Positions 1-8,051 are shown, numbered from the stretch's first letter. The stretch is DNA of 40,515 bases from Paludibacteraceae bacterium (GCA_024399495.1 JAKSNY010000007.1:1-40515); one strand, 5' to 3'. Translations and numbers: made by a program. The notes: a model not told the origin generated them from the sequence alone.

Positions 1-26
1 GCTCTGGCCAACTGAGCTAAAGAGGC
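1..26 (-). tRNA. tRNA-Thr-like gene, 5' part only (cut by window edge)
   Basis: Read on the minus strand, these 26 bases are identical to the first 26 bases of the complete tRNA-Thr at 94-167 (acceptor 5' strand, D-stem and D-loop). The gene runs off the window, so the anticodon is not visible; a second tRNA-Thr is the likeliest reading. In many bacteria several tRNA genes, including two tRNA-Thr, precede tuf, which would lie just outside the window (inference). Confidence 0.75.
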
Positions 27-93
27 GGTGCGGAATGTCTTTTCAGACAAGCCTTAGTATGTCTCTCATTTTATAGATATGAGCAATCTTTTG

Positions 94-167
94 AGCCTCT
101 TGTCGGATTCGAACCAACGACCCCGAGATTACAAATCACGTGCTCTGGCCAACTGAGCTAAAGAGGC
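94..167 (-). tRNA. tRNA-Thr (anticodon TGT)
   Basis: The minus strand folds into a complete 74-nt cloverleaf. The acceptor is GCCTCTT/AAGAGGC with discriminator T. The anticodon loop TTTGTAA gives anticodon TGT, and the T-loop is TTCGAAT. CCA is not encoded. The anticodon stem CGTGA/TCTCG contains one T-T opposition in the middle, which is unusual but leaves four pairs. A Bacteroidota-type promoter lies directly upstream (188-218), and a second tRNA with the same 5' half follows 67 nt downstream, so the two are probably cotranscribed. Confidence 0.95.
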
Positions 168-187
168 ATAGCTTTTCTAACGGCTTG

Positions 188-218
188 CAAATGTATGACA
201 ATTTTTTCAAACCGCAAA
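188..218 (-). promoter_or_regulatory. Promoter of the tRNA-Thr cluster
   Basis: On the minus strand a -33 TTTG (215-218) and a -7 TACATTTG (188-195) are separated by exactly 19 nt, matching the Bacteroidota primary sigma consensus. The predicted start lies about 15-20 nt before the tRNA 5' end. This makes the tRNA unit independent of hpf upstream. Confidence 0.75.
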
Positions 219-243
219 ATAATTTTACAAAAAACTATAAATT

Positions 244-537
244 TTATTGATTTTTCTCTTTTGCTTTAGTCAATTGTTTTTGGATTGCTTCAGCACATAA
301 GTCTGTGGCATCTTCAAAACTGTCAGCTATTTTGCTGGCAAACAATTCAATATGAGGTGCTATGACTTTTATGGATACTTCTTTGTTGGCAGCTGTTTCC
401 GGTTTAATCACTTTTAATGATACCTCAACATTTGTAATACCTTCGTAAAATTTGCCAAGTTTCTCTACACGTTTGTTAATGAAGTTCTGCAACTTCTCTG
501 TTGCATCAAACTTAATTGATTGAATGTTGATGTTCAT
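244..537 (-). CDS. hpf: Ribosome hibernation promoting factor (HPF/RaiA, short form)
   Basis: The protein has 97 residues from the chosen start. It has the beta-alpha-beta-beta-beta-alpha pattern of the short HPF/YfiA family, which binds the 30S decoding region and stabilises inactive ribosomes in slow growth. The N-terminus MNINIQSIKFDATEKLQNFI and the VEVSLKVIKPE/KEVSIKVIAP strands are typical. An ATG six codons further upstream would add MLNYNI, which is outside the family pattern, so the ATG at 537 is preferred. No long C-terminal dimerisation domain is present. It lies downstream of xerC and upstream of tRNA-Thr, an order often seen in Bacteroidota. No clear promoter is visible in the 153-nt gap upstream, which holds repeats, so readthrough from xerC is possible. 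Confidence 0.93.
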   Translation of the reverse strand: MNINIQSIKFDATEKLQNFINKRVEKLGKFYEGITNVEVSLKVIKPETAANKEVSIKVIAPHIELFASKIADSFEDATDLCAEAIQKQLTKAKEKNQ

Positions 538-587
538 AATGTTATAATTTAGCAATTAATAGGTTAATACACTATATATAAAGTAAA

Positions 588-660
588 GATTCTTCGTTCC
601 GCTTCGCTCTACTCAGAATGACGGAGAAAGTCATACATCATACATCTATACATCATACAT
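588..660. repeat. Intergenic palindrome remnant and CATACAT heptamers
   Basis: Positions 588-619 hold an imperfect palindrome (ATTCT at 589-593, AGAAT at 615-619, with a CG/TTCG-rich middle) of the kind scattered between bacterial genes. It is followed by CATACAT units at 632-638, 639-645 and 654-660, with one 8-nt variant between. The same heptamer recurs in four perfect copies at 16907-16934. No gene or clear promoter is visible in this 150-nt spacer between xerC and hpf. Confidence 0.7.
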
Positions 661-690
661 AAAAACAACCCCTTACACGATAGCAGTATG

Positions 691-1572
691 TTATTTTCTT
701 GGATGTGCCTTGCTGTATATTTGCATCATCTGTTCAAAAGATGTGTGGGTATATATCTGTGTCGCCGCCAAATTGGCATGTCCTAACAGTTCCTTTACAG
801 CGTTTATTTCAGCCCCGGAGTTGAGCAATGCACCTGCAAAAGTGTGCCTCATAACGTGCGGACTGCGTTTTGTGAGAGACGATACACAACCCATACTCTC
901 TGTAACAATTCTGTATATAAGCTGAGGATAGGCTTTCTCTCCTTTGTCTGTCACTATAAAATAGGTGGTGTCGCCAAAAACCTCATTCTTTAGAGCAATG
1001 TATTTTTGTGCTTTCTCCTTTAGTATATCACTGATAGGAATCACCCGCTCCTTACCACCTTTACCCGTTACTTGCAAAGTTAGTGAAAAAAAATTAAAAT
1101 CGCAATCTTTTATTGAAATTAATTCAGCCCTACGTATGCCTGTGTCGTACAGCAGTTCCAGTACCATATCGTTCCTCGATGCTGTGAAGTCCCCATCTAT
1201 CGGCTTGCTGCTCAACACTTCGTCCACTTCGCTCTCCCTAAAGAATATAGGTAGCGGCTTTGGTGTCTTTAATGCCGTTATCTTGACCATCGGGTCAATA
1301 AACTCATTATCACACTTTTTTATATACTTAAAAAAGCTGCGTAAAGATGATAATTTTCTGTTCACCGATGTGGAGCAAATGCTGTTCTCTTTCAGTGACA
1401 TAATCCAATCTCTTACATAAACACTCTTGGTATCAGTAAGTTCAGAAACACCATAAGTGTTCTGCAGGAATACTTGGAATTGCTCCAAATCCCTTTTATA
1501 CGCCTCTGCCGTCAGATTAGAGTATCGCTTTTGGTGGATAATGTACTCGATGTAATCCTCAACTTTACTCAT
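691..1572 (-). CDS. xerC: Tyrosine recombinase XerC/XerD family
   Basis: This 293-residue site-specific recombinase has the length and two-domain plan of XerC/XerD, which resolve chromosome dimers at dif with FtsK. The SAM-like N-terminal domain (about 1-90) starts with VEDYIEYIIHQKRYSNLTAEAYKRDL-type sequence. The catalytic domain carries Arg in DTGIRRAEL, Lys in TGKGGKER, the HVMRH box, LLGHANLAATQIYTH with the second His, and a nucleophile Tyr in that last motif. The gene is preceded by 54 nt that include five TTTTCAA-type heptamers (1591-1625) just after the carbonic anhydrase stop. Its position next to hpf favours the housekeeping XerC over a mobile integrase, and no attachment site is seen. 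XerC versus XerD cannot be settled from sequence alone. Confidence 0.9.
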   Translation of the reverse strand: MSKVEDYIEYIIHQKRYSNLTAEAYKRDLEQFQVFLQNTYGVSELTDTKSVYVRDWIMSLKENSICSTSVNRKLSSLRSFFKYIKKCDNEFIDPMVKITALKTPKPLPIFFRESEVDEVLSSKPIDGDFTASRNDMVLELLYDTGIRRAELISIKDCDFNFFSLTLQVTGKGGKERVIPISDILKEKAQKYIALKNEVFGDTTYFIVTDKGEKAYPQLIYRIVTESMGCVSSLTKRSPHVMRHTFAGALLNSGAEINAVKELLGHANLAATQIYTHTSFEQMMQIYSKAHPRK

Positions 1573-1590
1573 TACTACGTAATTCGTGAA

Positions 1591-1625
1591 TTTTCAATTT
1601 TCCATTTTCAATTTTCAATTTTCAA
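1591..1625. repeat. Five tandem TTTTCAA heptamers
   Basis: The units are TTTTCAA, TTTTCCA, TTTTCAA, TTTTCAA, TTTTCAA, perfectly in 7-nt register. The block begins one base beyond the stop codon of the carbonic anhydrase gene (read on the minus strand). It fills most of the spacer before xerC. Confidence 0.9.
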
Positions 1626-1626
1626 T

Positions 1627-2139
1627 TCATTTATACCACGATGCGTACATTGCATAGTTATGGGCTATCTTTTGGTTAATCTCCTTAGCCTGTTCAGGTG
1701 ACACCTCTTTAACCTGTTTGGCTGGTACACCTGCCCAAATGGTGCCTGCCGGAACCTGAGTATTGCTTAATACTAATGCCCCCGCTGCAATAATGGCACC
1801 CTCGCCTACGACGGCACCGTCAAGAACGGTGGCACCCATACCTACAAGTGCATAATCACAGATTTTGGCTCCGTGAATTGTAACATTGTGTCCTACAGAC
1901 ACGTAGTCTCCAATCTCAACAACTGATTTTTGGTAAAGCGTATGTAGCACCGCTCCGTCCTGAATGTTTACATGATTACCAATGGTTATGGTGTTTACAT
2001 CACCACGTAACACTGTGCCAAACCATATACTGCAACCGTCACCAATGGTGGTGTCGCCAATAATCACCGCATTGTCGGCAAGAAAACAATCATTGCCTAT
2101 TTTTGGGGTGAACCCCCGTACAGATTTAATTATAGCCAT
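1627..2139 (-). CDS. Gamma-class carbonic anhydrase family protein (left-handed beta-helix)
   Basis: This 170-residue protein is built of hexapeptide repeats ([LIV]-G-x-x-x-x), as in the gamma carbonic anhydrase/PaaY/YrdA family of trimeric left-handed beta-helices. Three likely metal-binding histidines are visible in VLHT, VGHN and TIHG, in the spacing of the Cam-type zinc site. The C-terminal helix (about 145-170) is typical. Family members hydrate CO2 or act on CoA thioesters, and many have no proven substrate, so the exact reaction is open. The start 13 nt after the thioredoxin-like gene suggests one transcript. Confidence 0.9.
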   Translation of the reverse strand: MAIIKSVRGFTPKIGNDCFLADNAVIIGDTTIGDGCSIWFGTVLRGDVNTITIGNHVNIQDGAVLHTLYQKSVVEIGDYVSVGHNVTIHGAKICDYALVGMGATVLDGAVVGEGAIIAAGALVLSNTQVPAGTIWAGVPAKQVKEVSPEQAKEINQKIAHNYAMYASWYK

Positions 2140-2152
2140 AAATAATTGAAAG

Positions 2153-3589
2153 TTATTTTAACTCATAAGATGCAATAAGTTTTAGTGTATCTACATCTAT
2201 TTTCTTTGCAAAAATCTTATGCTCCTTGTCAAGAACGTATATCATAGGGGTGGAAGATGTGTCAAACCAATACCAATAATACGACGTACGGTCAGGGTCC
2301 CATACGTTGGTAAGATTCTGCATGTTCTTCTCCTCTATGAATTGAGTCCACTCATTCTTGTCTGTCAGCATATAGACTGCAATAATCTTAATGCGAGGGT
2401 CGTCCTTGTACTGTTCATAAAACTCACTGACCAGTGGAGCGGTCTTTTTGCAGTGTCCGCATTGGGGCTCAAAGAAAAACAATACCGTGTATTGGGAACC
2501 GCATAAGTCATAAATAGGTTTGTCAACCCCATCGATGGTCTTTACCACCATGTTATGGGCAATGTCACCCACTAAACTGTGCTCTATTTTCTTAACCTCC
2601 TTGCCTATATTGGATACAAGTGCTGAGTCAGCCCAAGTGGCAACGCCATTCATATAATAGTTTCTGCCAAGTTCCACTATCATTCTGTCCATACCCATAA
2701 TGTTGCTTTTTACGCAATATTGCAACATATAGTTGCATACGGCACGGAAAGTGGCTTCTGTTCCCTTTCGGCTTCTTTCTATCAGTGCCATAGCCGGTGG
2801 AATTATTGAGTCATAACGCTGTATTAGATTATGCTCCAGATAGTTATCAAACATATCTTTTAGATATGGAGTGTGAAAGCATCTTTCATCGGCAAGGTTT
2901 ACATTATCAAAACTATGGTCTCGTTGGAACGCATATTGTATAACCCATTTTATGGAGTCAGGTGTAGAATCAAATCCATCGGGTTTGTTAAATTCCACAG
3001 GCTGAAGACCTTTGATGAAAATGCCTGTCATTGTTTCAGAATATTTTTTTATGAGTTTATTCTGATACTCTGTTACAGATGTACCCAATAGTTTAATTTC
3101 CGCCTTCACTCTGTCAATCTCAACGCTATCGGTCAGTGCCTTTATATATTCAGATTTTTCTCGAGTCTGCTTCTGCACTTTTTTCATAAAAGAGGCATAG
3201 TCGTTAAAATCACCCGATTCTATGCAATCTTCAAACACCACATTATCATAATGGTTTGCAGAATCTATTTTAATACTCATAGTCTGATCAGCCCCAAGAA
3301 TAAAGTCAATGACAGGCACTCGGTTTACGCATAGCGTATATAGCCCCTCGTGATATTTTTCTTTAGTCTCAAACCTGCCTTTGCCCTTGCTGTCTAAGGT
3401 TATTGAGTCCTTTACATAAATCTGCCCGAAATAGTAATAAGCAAGCAGGATTGTGTTGCCGGCAAGCGATTTTGAATTTATTGAGATAGAAGAGTGGTCT
3501 GAATTTTCTATTGCAGATACTGAGCTTTTTGAAAAAACAGATGTAGCCGCCATCAACACCGCTATTAAACAAATATTTCTATATTTCAT
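2153..3589 (-). CDS. Thioredoxin-fold protein with N-terminal DUF4369/DUF5106-like region, exported
   Basis: This 478-residue protein has an N-terminal hydrophobic segment (about 1-22) consistent with export to the periplasm. Residues about 30-130 form a beta-rich region resembling DUF4369. A long helical middle follows (about 130-330, DUF5106-like). The C-terminus (about 345-478) is a TlpA/AhpC-TSA thioredoxin domain with the redox motif CGHC in FEPQCGHCKK. Such Bacteroidales proteins are thought to be periplasmic thiol-disulfide oxidoreductases. The start codon overlaps the aminopeptidase stop by 11 nt (ATG inside TATGAAATATAG), so translation is probably coupled. The substrate is unknown. 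Confidence 0.82.
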   Translation of the reverse strand: MKYRNICLIAVLMAATSVFSKSSVSAIENSDHSSISINSKSLAGNTILLAYYYFGQIYVKDSITLDSKGKGRFETKEKYHEGLYTLCVNRVPVIDFILGADQTMSIKIDSANHYDNVVFEDCIESGDFNDYASFMKKVQKQTREKSEYIKALTDSVEIDRVKAEIKLLGTSVTEYQNKLIKKYSETMTGIFIKGLQPVEFNKPDGFDSTPDSIKWVIQYAFQRDHSFDNVNLADERCFHTPYLKDMFDNYLEHNLIQRYDSIIPPAMALIERSRKGTEATFRAVCNYMLQYCVKSNIMGMDRMIVELGRNYYMNGVATWADSALVSNIGKEVKKIEHSLVGDIAHNMVVKTIDGVDKPIYDLCGSQYTVLFFFEPQCGHCKKTAPLVSEFYEQYKDDPRIKIIAVYMLTDKNEWTQFIEEKNMQNLTNVWDPDRTSYYWYWFDTSSTPMIYVLDKEHKIFAKKIDVDTLKLIASYELK

Positions 3590-5330
3590 ACGCTATTGTT
3601 TTTAAGAACTCAAATTCCTCATCAGTAAGATAAGGAGATAGAGTACTGCACATATTTCTATTATAGTTGTTTATAAAATTCTTTTCATCATTAGTAAGCA
3701 TACTCACATCTATGGCACTCATTGCGTAAGGGGCAATGGTAAGATGTTCAAAAGTTAGAAACTCTCCAAAATCGGTTTTTTTATAAGGCTTTACCAGAAC
3801 AGTGTTCTCTATCCGTATTCCATATTTTCCCTCCCTATAGATGCCAGGCTCATCTGTCATTGTAAGCCAAGGCTCATACCCGATATTGTTTTCTGACGGA
3901 CGTAGCCACGCATAGCCCTCATGCACGTTAAGTAAATGACCCACACCGTGCCCTGTGCCGTGACCGTAGTTCATTCCGCTCTGCCATAGATACTGTCTTG
4001 CAAGAATGTCAAGTTGAGAGCCTTTAGTACCTTTAGGAAATACAGCCGTGCCAAGGGCGATGTGCCCTTTGAGCACCAATGTGTAATCGTGCCTCTCGTC
4101 ATCAGAAAGGCTGCCACATACCATAGTTCTAGTGGTGTCGGTGGTTCCGTCAAGATAGTGTGTGCCTGTGTCAATAACCAAAAATCCCTTATGTTCAATT
4201 TTGGAATCGGTTTCTGCGTTTGCTGCATAATGCCCGATGGCTCCGTGTTCCGCATACCCTGCTATAGTGCCGAAACTCTCATCTATAAAATCTTTCTGAA
4301 CGCTCTTCAATTCTCTTAATTTATCCATTACAGATATTTCTGAAATAGTCTCATTGTTTTTAAGAGATTCAGTGAACCATTTGTAAAATTTAACCCAAAC
4401 CACACCGTCCTTAATCATGGAAGAGCGGTAGCCCTCTATCTCCACTGTATTCTTAACCGCCCTCAAGTGTGATATGAACAACGGAAAATCTATAAAGTCT
4501 TTACATAATTTGACCTTTTCAAACAGTCCGTAGTTTAAATTCCCTTTGTCAAGCAGTACGGTCTTATCTTTATTACCTTCAATAAAAGCCCCGATGCCGC
4601 CATAATCGGCAGTCTCAATGCCATTGTTTCTAAAATAGTCAGCTACAGGCTGTTCAATCTTATTTGAATCTACAAAAATAAGGCATCGTGTGGGGGTTAT
4701 GGCAACATAACTTCTTACTACAGGGTTGTATTCCACATCAGCCCCTCTGATATTGAGTAGCCATGCTATATCATCTAAATTGCAAATCAAGGCAATATCG
4801 GCGTTTTTTTTGCCCATTATATCCCGTACCCTTTGCAGTTTGGATTTTATACTCTCACCTGAGAATTTCTCATCGTGAATGAATATCTTGCTTGCACATA
4901 GGGCAGGACGGTCTTTCCAAACACTCTCAAAACCGTTGTCATTGCAAATATTTATGCTTTCAGAAAGTTTTTCCCACTCTTTGGCGGAGAACAAAAATGC
5001 GTTTGCAGCCACTTTTCCACCATTAGATTGCGATGCAGCCCATTCAGAATATGTGGGGACATCGGGTAGTCCACATTTAAAAAGTGATATGCCAGAGTCT
5101 TTAAGTTGAATTGATGCCTGAATATGGTATCTTGAGTCAGTGAATAGGGCGGCTTTGTCACGTGTGATGACCAACGTGCCGGCAGAACCTGTAAAGCCAC
5201 TTATGAATCCACGTAGCTTATAATAGTCCTCTATGTATTCACTTTGATGAGGGTCTGCCTGTGGCACAATGCATGCCGCATAATCATTACCTTTCAACCA
5301 ATATTGAATATTTAAGACAAACTCCTTCAT
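3579..5330 (-). CDS. pepP: Xaa-Pro aminopeptidase (M24B family)
   Basis: The protein has 583 residues from the chosen start. It has two creatinase-like N-terminal domains (about 1-150 and 155-300) and a C-terminal pita-bread metallopeptidase domain (about 305-530), followed by the extra C-terminal domain seen in the long eukaryote-like aminopeptidase P type. The metal ligands are visible: Asp in VIDTGTHYLDGTTDTTRT (two), His in GHGTGHGVGHLLNVHE, and Glu in TDEPGIY and GIRIENT. It removes an N-terminal residue ahead of proline. No signal peptide is seen, so it is probably cytoplasmic. The upstream in-frame ATG at 5393 lies before the predicted promoter's transcription start, so the ATG at 5330 is chosen. 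Confidence 0.92.
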   Translation of the reverse strand: MKEFVLNIQYWLKGNDYAACIVPQADPHQSEYIEDYYKLRGFISGFTGSAGTLVITRDKAALFTDSRYHIQASIQLKDSGISLFKCGLPDVPTYSEWAASQSNGGKVAANAFLFSAKEWEKLSESINICNDNGFESVWKDRPALCASKIFIHDEKFSGESIKSKLQRVRDIMGKKNADIALICNLDDIAWLLNIRGADVEYNPVVRSYVAITPTRCLIFVDSNKIEQPVADYFRNNGIETADYGGIGAFIEGNKDKTVLLDKGNLNYGLFEKVKLCKDFIDFPLFISHLRAVKNTVEIEGYRSSMIKDGVVWVKFYKWFTESLKNNETISEISVMDKLRELKSVQKDFIDESFGTIAGYAEHGAIGHYAANAETDSKIEHKGFLVIDTGTHYLDGTTDTTRTMVCGSLSDDERHDYTLVLKGHIALGTAVFPKGTKGSQLDILARQYLWQSGMNYGHGTGHGVGHLLNVHEGYAWLRPSENNIGYEPWLTMTDEPGIYREGKYGIRIENTVLVKPYKKTDFGEFLTFEHLTIAPYAMSAIDVSMLTNDEKNFINNYNRNMCSTLSPYLTDEEFEFLKTIAYEI

Positions 5331-5339
5331 ATTAAAATA

Positions 5340-5370
5340 CAAAGTTAGTGATTTGTAGCCCCATTTCAAA
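5340..5370 (-). promoter_or_regulatory. Promoter of the aminopeptidase operon, near-leaderless
   Basis: On the minus strand -33 TTTG (5367-5370) and -7 TAACTTTG (5340-5347) are 19 nt apart, a full consensus match. The -7 box ends only 9 nt before the ATG (5330), so the mRNA should have a leader of only a few nucleotides. Confidence 0.8.
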
Positions 5371-5386
5371 AAAAATATTAAAAAAT

Positions 5387-5417
5387 TTTGCAAATATAAG
5401 GAGTTTGATTAACTTTG
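5387..5417 (+). promoter_or_regulatory. Promoter of rpsU
   Basis: The -33 TTTG (5387-5390) and -7 TAACTTTG (5410-5417) are separated by 19 nt. The predicted start is near 5424, giving a leader of about 40 nt that contains the long SD. It is divergent from the aminopeptidase promoter, with the two -33 boxes 16 nt apart. Confidence 0.82.
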
Positions 5418-5444
5418 TGCCCTCAATTGGAGAGTATTCCAGAT

Positions 5445-5457
5445 GAAAGGAGGTGAT
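5445..5457 (+). promoter_or_regulatory. Extended Shine-Dalgarno sequence of rpsU
   Basis: GAAAGGAGGTGAT is complementary over 13 contiguous bases to the 3' end of Bacteroidota 16S rRNA (AUCACCUCCUUUC). The GGAGG core sits 9 nt before the ATG. Most genes in the window have no recognisable SD, so this one stands out. In Flavobacterium, published work links such an SD on rpsU to autoregulation by ribosomes lacking bS21; applying that here is inference. Confidence 0.85.
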
Positions 5458-5462
5458 TTTAA

Positions 5463-5654
5463 ATGATTATAGTACCTATTAAGGAAGGCGAGAACATAGA
5501 GAAAGCCCTAAAGAAGTTCAAACGTAAATTTGAGAAGACAGGCGTTGTAAAGGAACTTCGTAAACGTCAGGCATACAATAAACCTTCAGAGGTTAAGAGA
5601 GAGCGTCTTATTCACGCAATCTACGTACAACAACTTCAACAAGGTGAGGAATAA
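5463..5654 (+). CDS. rpsU: Small ribosomal subunit protein bS21
   Basis: The 63-residue protein MIIVPIKEGENIEKALKKFK... matches bS21 over its whole length. It is basic and helical, with the usual IEKALKKFKRKFEKTGVV segment and RKRQAYNKPSEVKRER tail. bS21 binds near the 16S 3' end and the anti-SD on the 30S platform. It is monocistronic: its own promoter lies upstream and a strong terminator begins directly after the stop. The very strong SD suggests translational control by bS21 occupancy of ribosomes. Confidence 0.97.
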   Translation: MIIVPIKEGENIEKALKKFKRKFEKTGVVKELRKRQAYNKPSEVKRERLIHAIYVQQLQQGEE

Positions 5655-5655
5655 T

Positions 5656-5686
5656 AAAAAGCGGGAAATCAAAATCCCGCTTTTTT
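5656..5686 (+). terminator. Bidirectional intrinsic terminator between rpsU and porZ
   Basis: The stem AAAAAGCGGGA/TCCCGCTTTTT encloses an 8-nt loop and is followed by a T-run. On the minus strand it also ends in T5, 17 nt beyond the porZ stop, so it can serve both convergent transcripts. Confidence 0.9.
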
Positions 5687-5702
5687 GTGTAACATCTTTG
5701 AA

Positions 5703-8051
5703 TTAACGTATTATAAGCACTTTGGCGGCGGCACTTCTGCTGTCATCTTCATCAGAGTTGAAAAGATGATAGAAATAAACTCCTCCACTAACATTCTGTC
5801 CTCTGAAATTCTTTCCATTCCAGGCGAATGAACCGCCGTTTGAAACCCCTTCAAACACCAAATGACCGCTTGCGTCAGTTATTTTTACAGTGGTGTTTTC
5901 TTCTAATCCAACTATGGTAATCATACCTGTATAGTCTGGCTTTACAGGATTGGGATAGACATAGATATTGCCTTTTTTCATGTTTTTTACAGGCTCTGTT
6001 GAATCTCCGCCATAACAAATAAGCCCTTCTGTTGTACCTATAAGAACCTCTCCAGTGTTGGAATTTATGGCAATGGCAGTAATCTCATTTGACGGCAACG
6101 GACTGTTGTCGGTTGTAAAATGGTGAATTGTTGTAAGACCGTCAGCTGATATAAGAAAGAGTCCGCTATTTTCTGTTCCAATCCACTTTCTGTTTGCCCC
6201 ATCAATCGCTATAGCCTTTACACCGATACCATCTAAAAGATAATCAGCCAATCCGGTGCCGTCATTACGTGGAATTTTTATTCTTGTGCATCTATAGTTG
6301 GAATCAAAAATATTAGCACAGGAGGTAAAGGTTACAGGACCCGCAGATGTGCCTACCCAGACATTGCCATCTTTATCTTCAACCATATCGTAAATAAACG
6401 AGGGAGAAAGAGTTCTGCCGTCTTTGTCTGTAAATGTTGAAAAAGATTTGGTCTTATTGTCTTTCTTTATAAAAATGCACTGGGGATTTCTTGCCGATAA
6501 CACCCACGATTGTCCATTGGTGTGAAAAAACATTTTTAAAAGGTGTCCGTATGTCTCTACAGGAGAATATCCTTGCAACCCTTTCCATTCACCACTTGGT
6601 GTCATGCATACTACAGAGTTGGCTGTGCCTTTTGATGTGTTTAGTGTTACTAATACGTAAAGATTTCCCTCTTTATCAAATGTAAGACCATCTACACGGA
6701 CATAATGCACGCCATAACCGTCTATGTCTTGAAGAACTCCGTTTGTGTTTTCCTTATCATAAAGTGTTATGGCTTTGCCATTTAAGAATTCATATACACC
6801 CTCTCCCCAGGTTGAGGCAAAAATATGATTCTTATTTTTAGGATCTACTGCTACAGAGACCACATCGTAGAAAATTCTGTCTGGAGCCAAATTCAATGCA
6901 CCGGAATTGGAACCGGTGTAAGATGTCCATTTCTCATTTTGCAATAACATAACGGCACCTTTCCAAGTCTCTTTGTTATTGTAAGAATATCCTCTGTTAA
7001 GCCACGAGAAGCCAGGTGCCACCACAAATTTATCACCGTCAAAAATTATTTTCTGAGCCCTTCCTGTGTAAGGCCCGTATGGTAGATATGAGGTATTGTA
7101 CTCATCAAGCTTTAACTTTACCAATCCCGATTCTCCGCATGCAAGCCAATAAACGTTATTTGAGTAAAGAACATCTGTATGATTAATTTTGTCAACTTGT
7201 TTTGATAACCAAGACGTATCATATTTAATGAAAAAATCGTATGCACTAATCAGTAGATTATCATTGCTTTTATGCAGTTTTATTGGTTTCTCTTGTGGGT
7301 TTTCAAGTAGGATTTGCCAAGAACTATCAGTAGGTTTGCATCTGAATACGTTGCTGTTTTGTGTGGCAAGCACAAAATACCCGCCAAAAACAGTTAAATC
7401 AGTGAATTTATAACCCGATGGCAGTTTGGGAAGTGTATTTGAGGACCAACTGCTAAAGTCAAGCAAGTTGGTGTGCTTGATGGAATTTGCTTTTATTTGG
7501 TTATCCATAAGTGCGTATATGCTGTCATTGTAAAATTCTACAGCATATACAGGATTCATTTGAGCATTGTCCCCGATTATGTAGGTGTCTTTGATCTCAT
7601 ATTTCTTAAGATTCAACACCACTATGCCCATATTGGTTGCAAGGTATGCGTTGCCCTTTAAAAATGTAATTTTATTGATGGTTTTGTCTGTGGATATCTC
7701 TTTTCTAAAAAAATCGGGTATATTGTATATGGTTCCGTTAGCATCAATAACATCTATATTTGAGTTTGTGTAGGCTATAACCATTTTGCCACTGTTTTTA
7801 TCGTATGCCACACACTGAATATTTGTACTGCAAAAGCCGTCTGTTTTTGAATAAGTGTCTATATGTCCGTCATCTTTGGAAACAGAGTACAAATGATTGT
7901 CAGCGATGGCAAAAATCTTATTCGCAGTTTCCTCTATTATAGTAGTTGTCCTATAAGATGAGTGGTTTGTCCATTGCCCTACAGGAGTGTGAGCTTGCAG
8001 TGGCAATAAAATCAGTGGTAATATGAGTAATAAAAAAATTCTATTTTTCAT
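5703..8051 (-). CDS. porZ: Type IX secretion system protein PorZ
   Basis: This 782-residue protein has a signal peptide (about 1-20, ending LQA) and a mature start TPVGQWTNHSSY typical of PorZ. Beta-propeller repeats of the two-component-regulator type run from about 30 to 680 (for example DKDGNVWVGTSAGPV and IDGANRKWIGTENSGLF). A C-terminal Ig-like type A sorting domain (about 695-782, from YVYPNPVKP to GGVYFYHLF and KVLIIR) marks it as itself secreted by the T9SS. In Porphyromonas, PorZ is part of the surface attachment complex with PorU, PorQ and PorV, and helps supply A-LPS for cargo anchoring. It overlaps rdgB by 11 nt. Other T9SS genes are not in the window. Confidence 0.88.
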   Translation of the reverse strand: MKNRIFLLLILPLILLPLQAHTPVGQWTNHSSYRTTTIIEETANKIFAIADNHLYSVSKDDGHIDTYSKTDGFCSTNIQCVAYDKNSGKMVIAYTNSNIDVIDANGTIYNIPDFFRKEISTDKTINKITFLKGNAYLATNMGIVVLNLKKYEIKDTYIIGDNAQMNPVYAVEFYNDSIYALMDNQIKANSIKHTNLLDFSSWSSNTLPKLPSGYKFTDLTVFGGYFVLATQNSNVFRCKPTDSSWQILLENPQEKPIKLHKSNDNLLISAYDFFIKYDTSWLSKQVDKINHTDVLYSNNVYWLACGESGLVKLKLDEYNTSYLPYGPYTGRAQKIIFDGDKFVVAPGFSWLNRGYSYNNKETWKGAVMLLQNEKWTSYTGSNSGALNLAPDRIFYDVVSVAVDPKNKNHIFASTWGEGVYEFLNGKAITLYDKENTNGVLQDIDGYGVHYVRVDGLTFDKEGNLYVLVTLNTSKGTANSVVCMTPSGEWKGLQGYSPVETYGHLLKMFFHTNGQSWVLSARNPQCIFIKKDNKTKSFSTFTDKDGRTLSPSFIYDMVEDKDGNVWVGTSAGPVTFTSCANIFDSNYRCTRIKIPRNDGTGLADYLLDGIGVKAIAIDGANRKWIGTENSGLFLISADGLTTIHHFTTDNSPLPSNEITAIAINSNTGEVLIGTTEGLICYGGDSTEPVKNMKKGNIYVYPNPVKPDYTGMITIVGLEENTTVKITDASGHLVFEGVSNGGSFAWNGKNFRGQNVSGGVYFYHLFNSDEDDSRSAAAKVLIIR

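Noticed and set aside
588-619. Palindrome near hpf as a MITE or insertion remnant
   Set aside because: Arms match over only 5 bp and no target-site duplication or second copy is seen in the window, so only a generic repeat is reported.
632-660. CATACAT and other tandem repeats as a CRISPR array
   Set aside because: Units are 7 nt with no spacers and no cas genes nearby; they are short tandem repeats.
691-1572. XerC-like recombinase as an integrase of a mobile element
   Set aside because: Length and motifs match housekeeping Xer proteins, it sits beside hpf, and no attachment repeats or element genes flank it.
3971-4255. Open frames of 60-180 codons inside large genes on either strand
   Set aside because: They lie in shifted or antisense frames of well-supported genes, show no family pattern, and lack promoters; treated as shadows.
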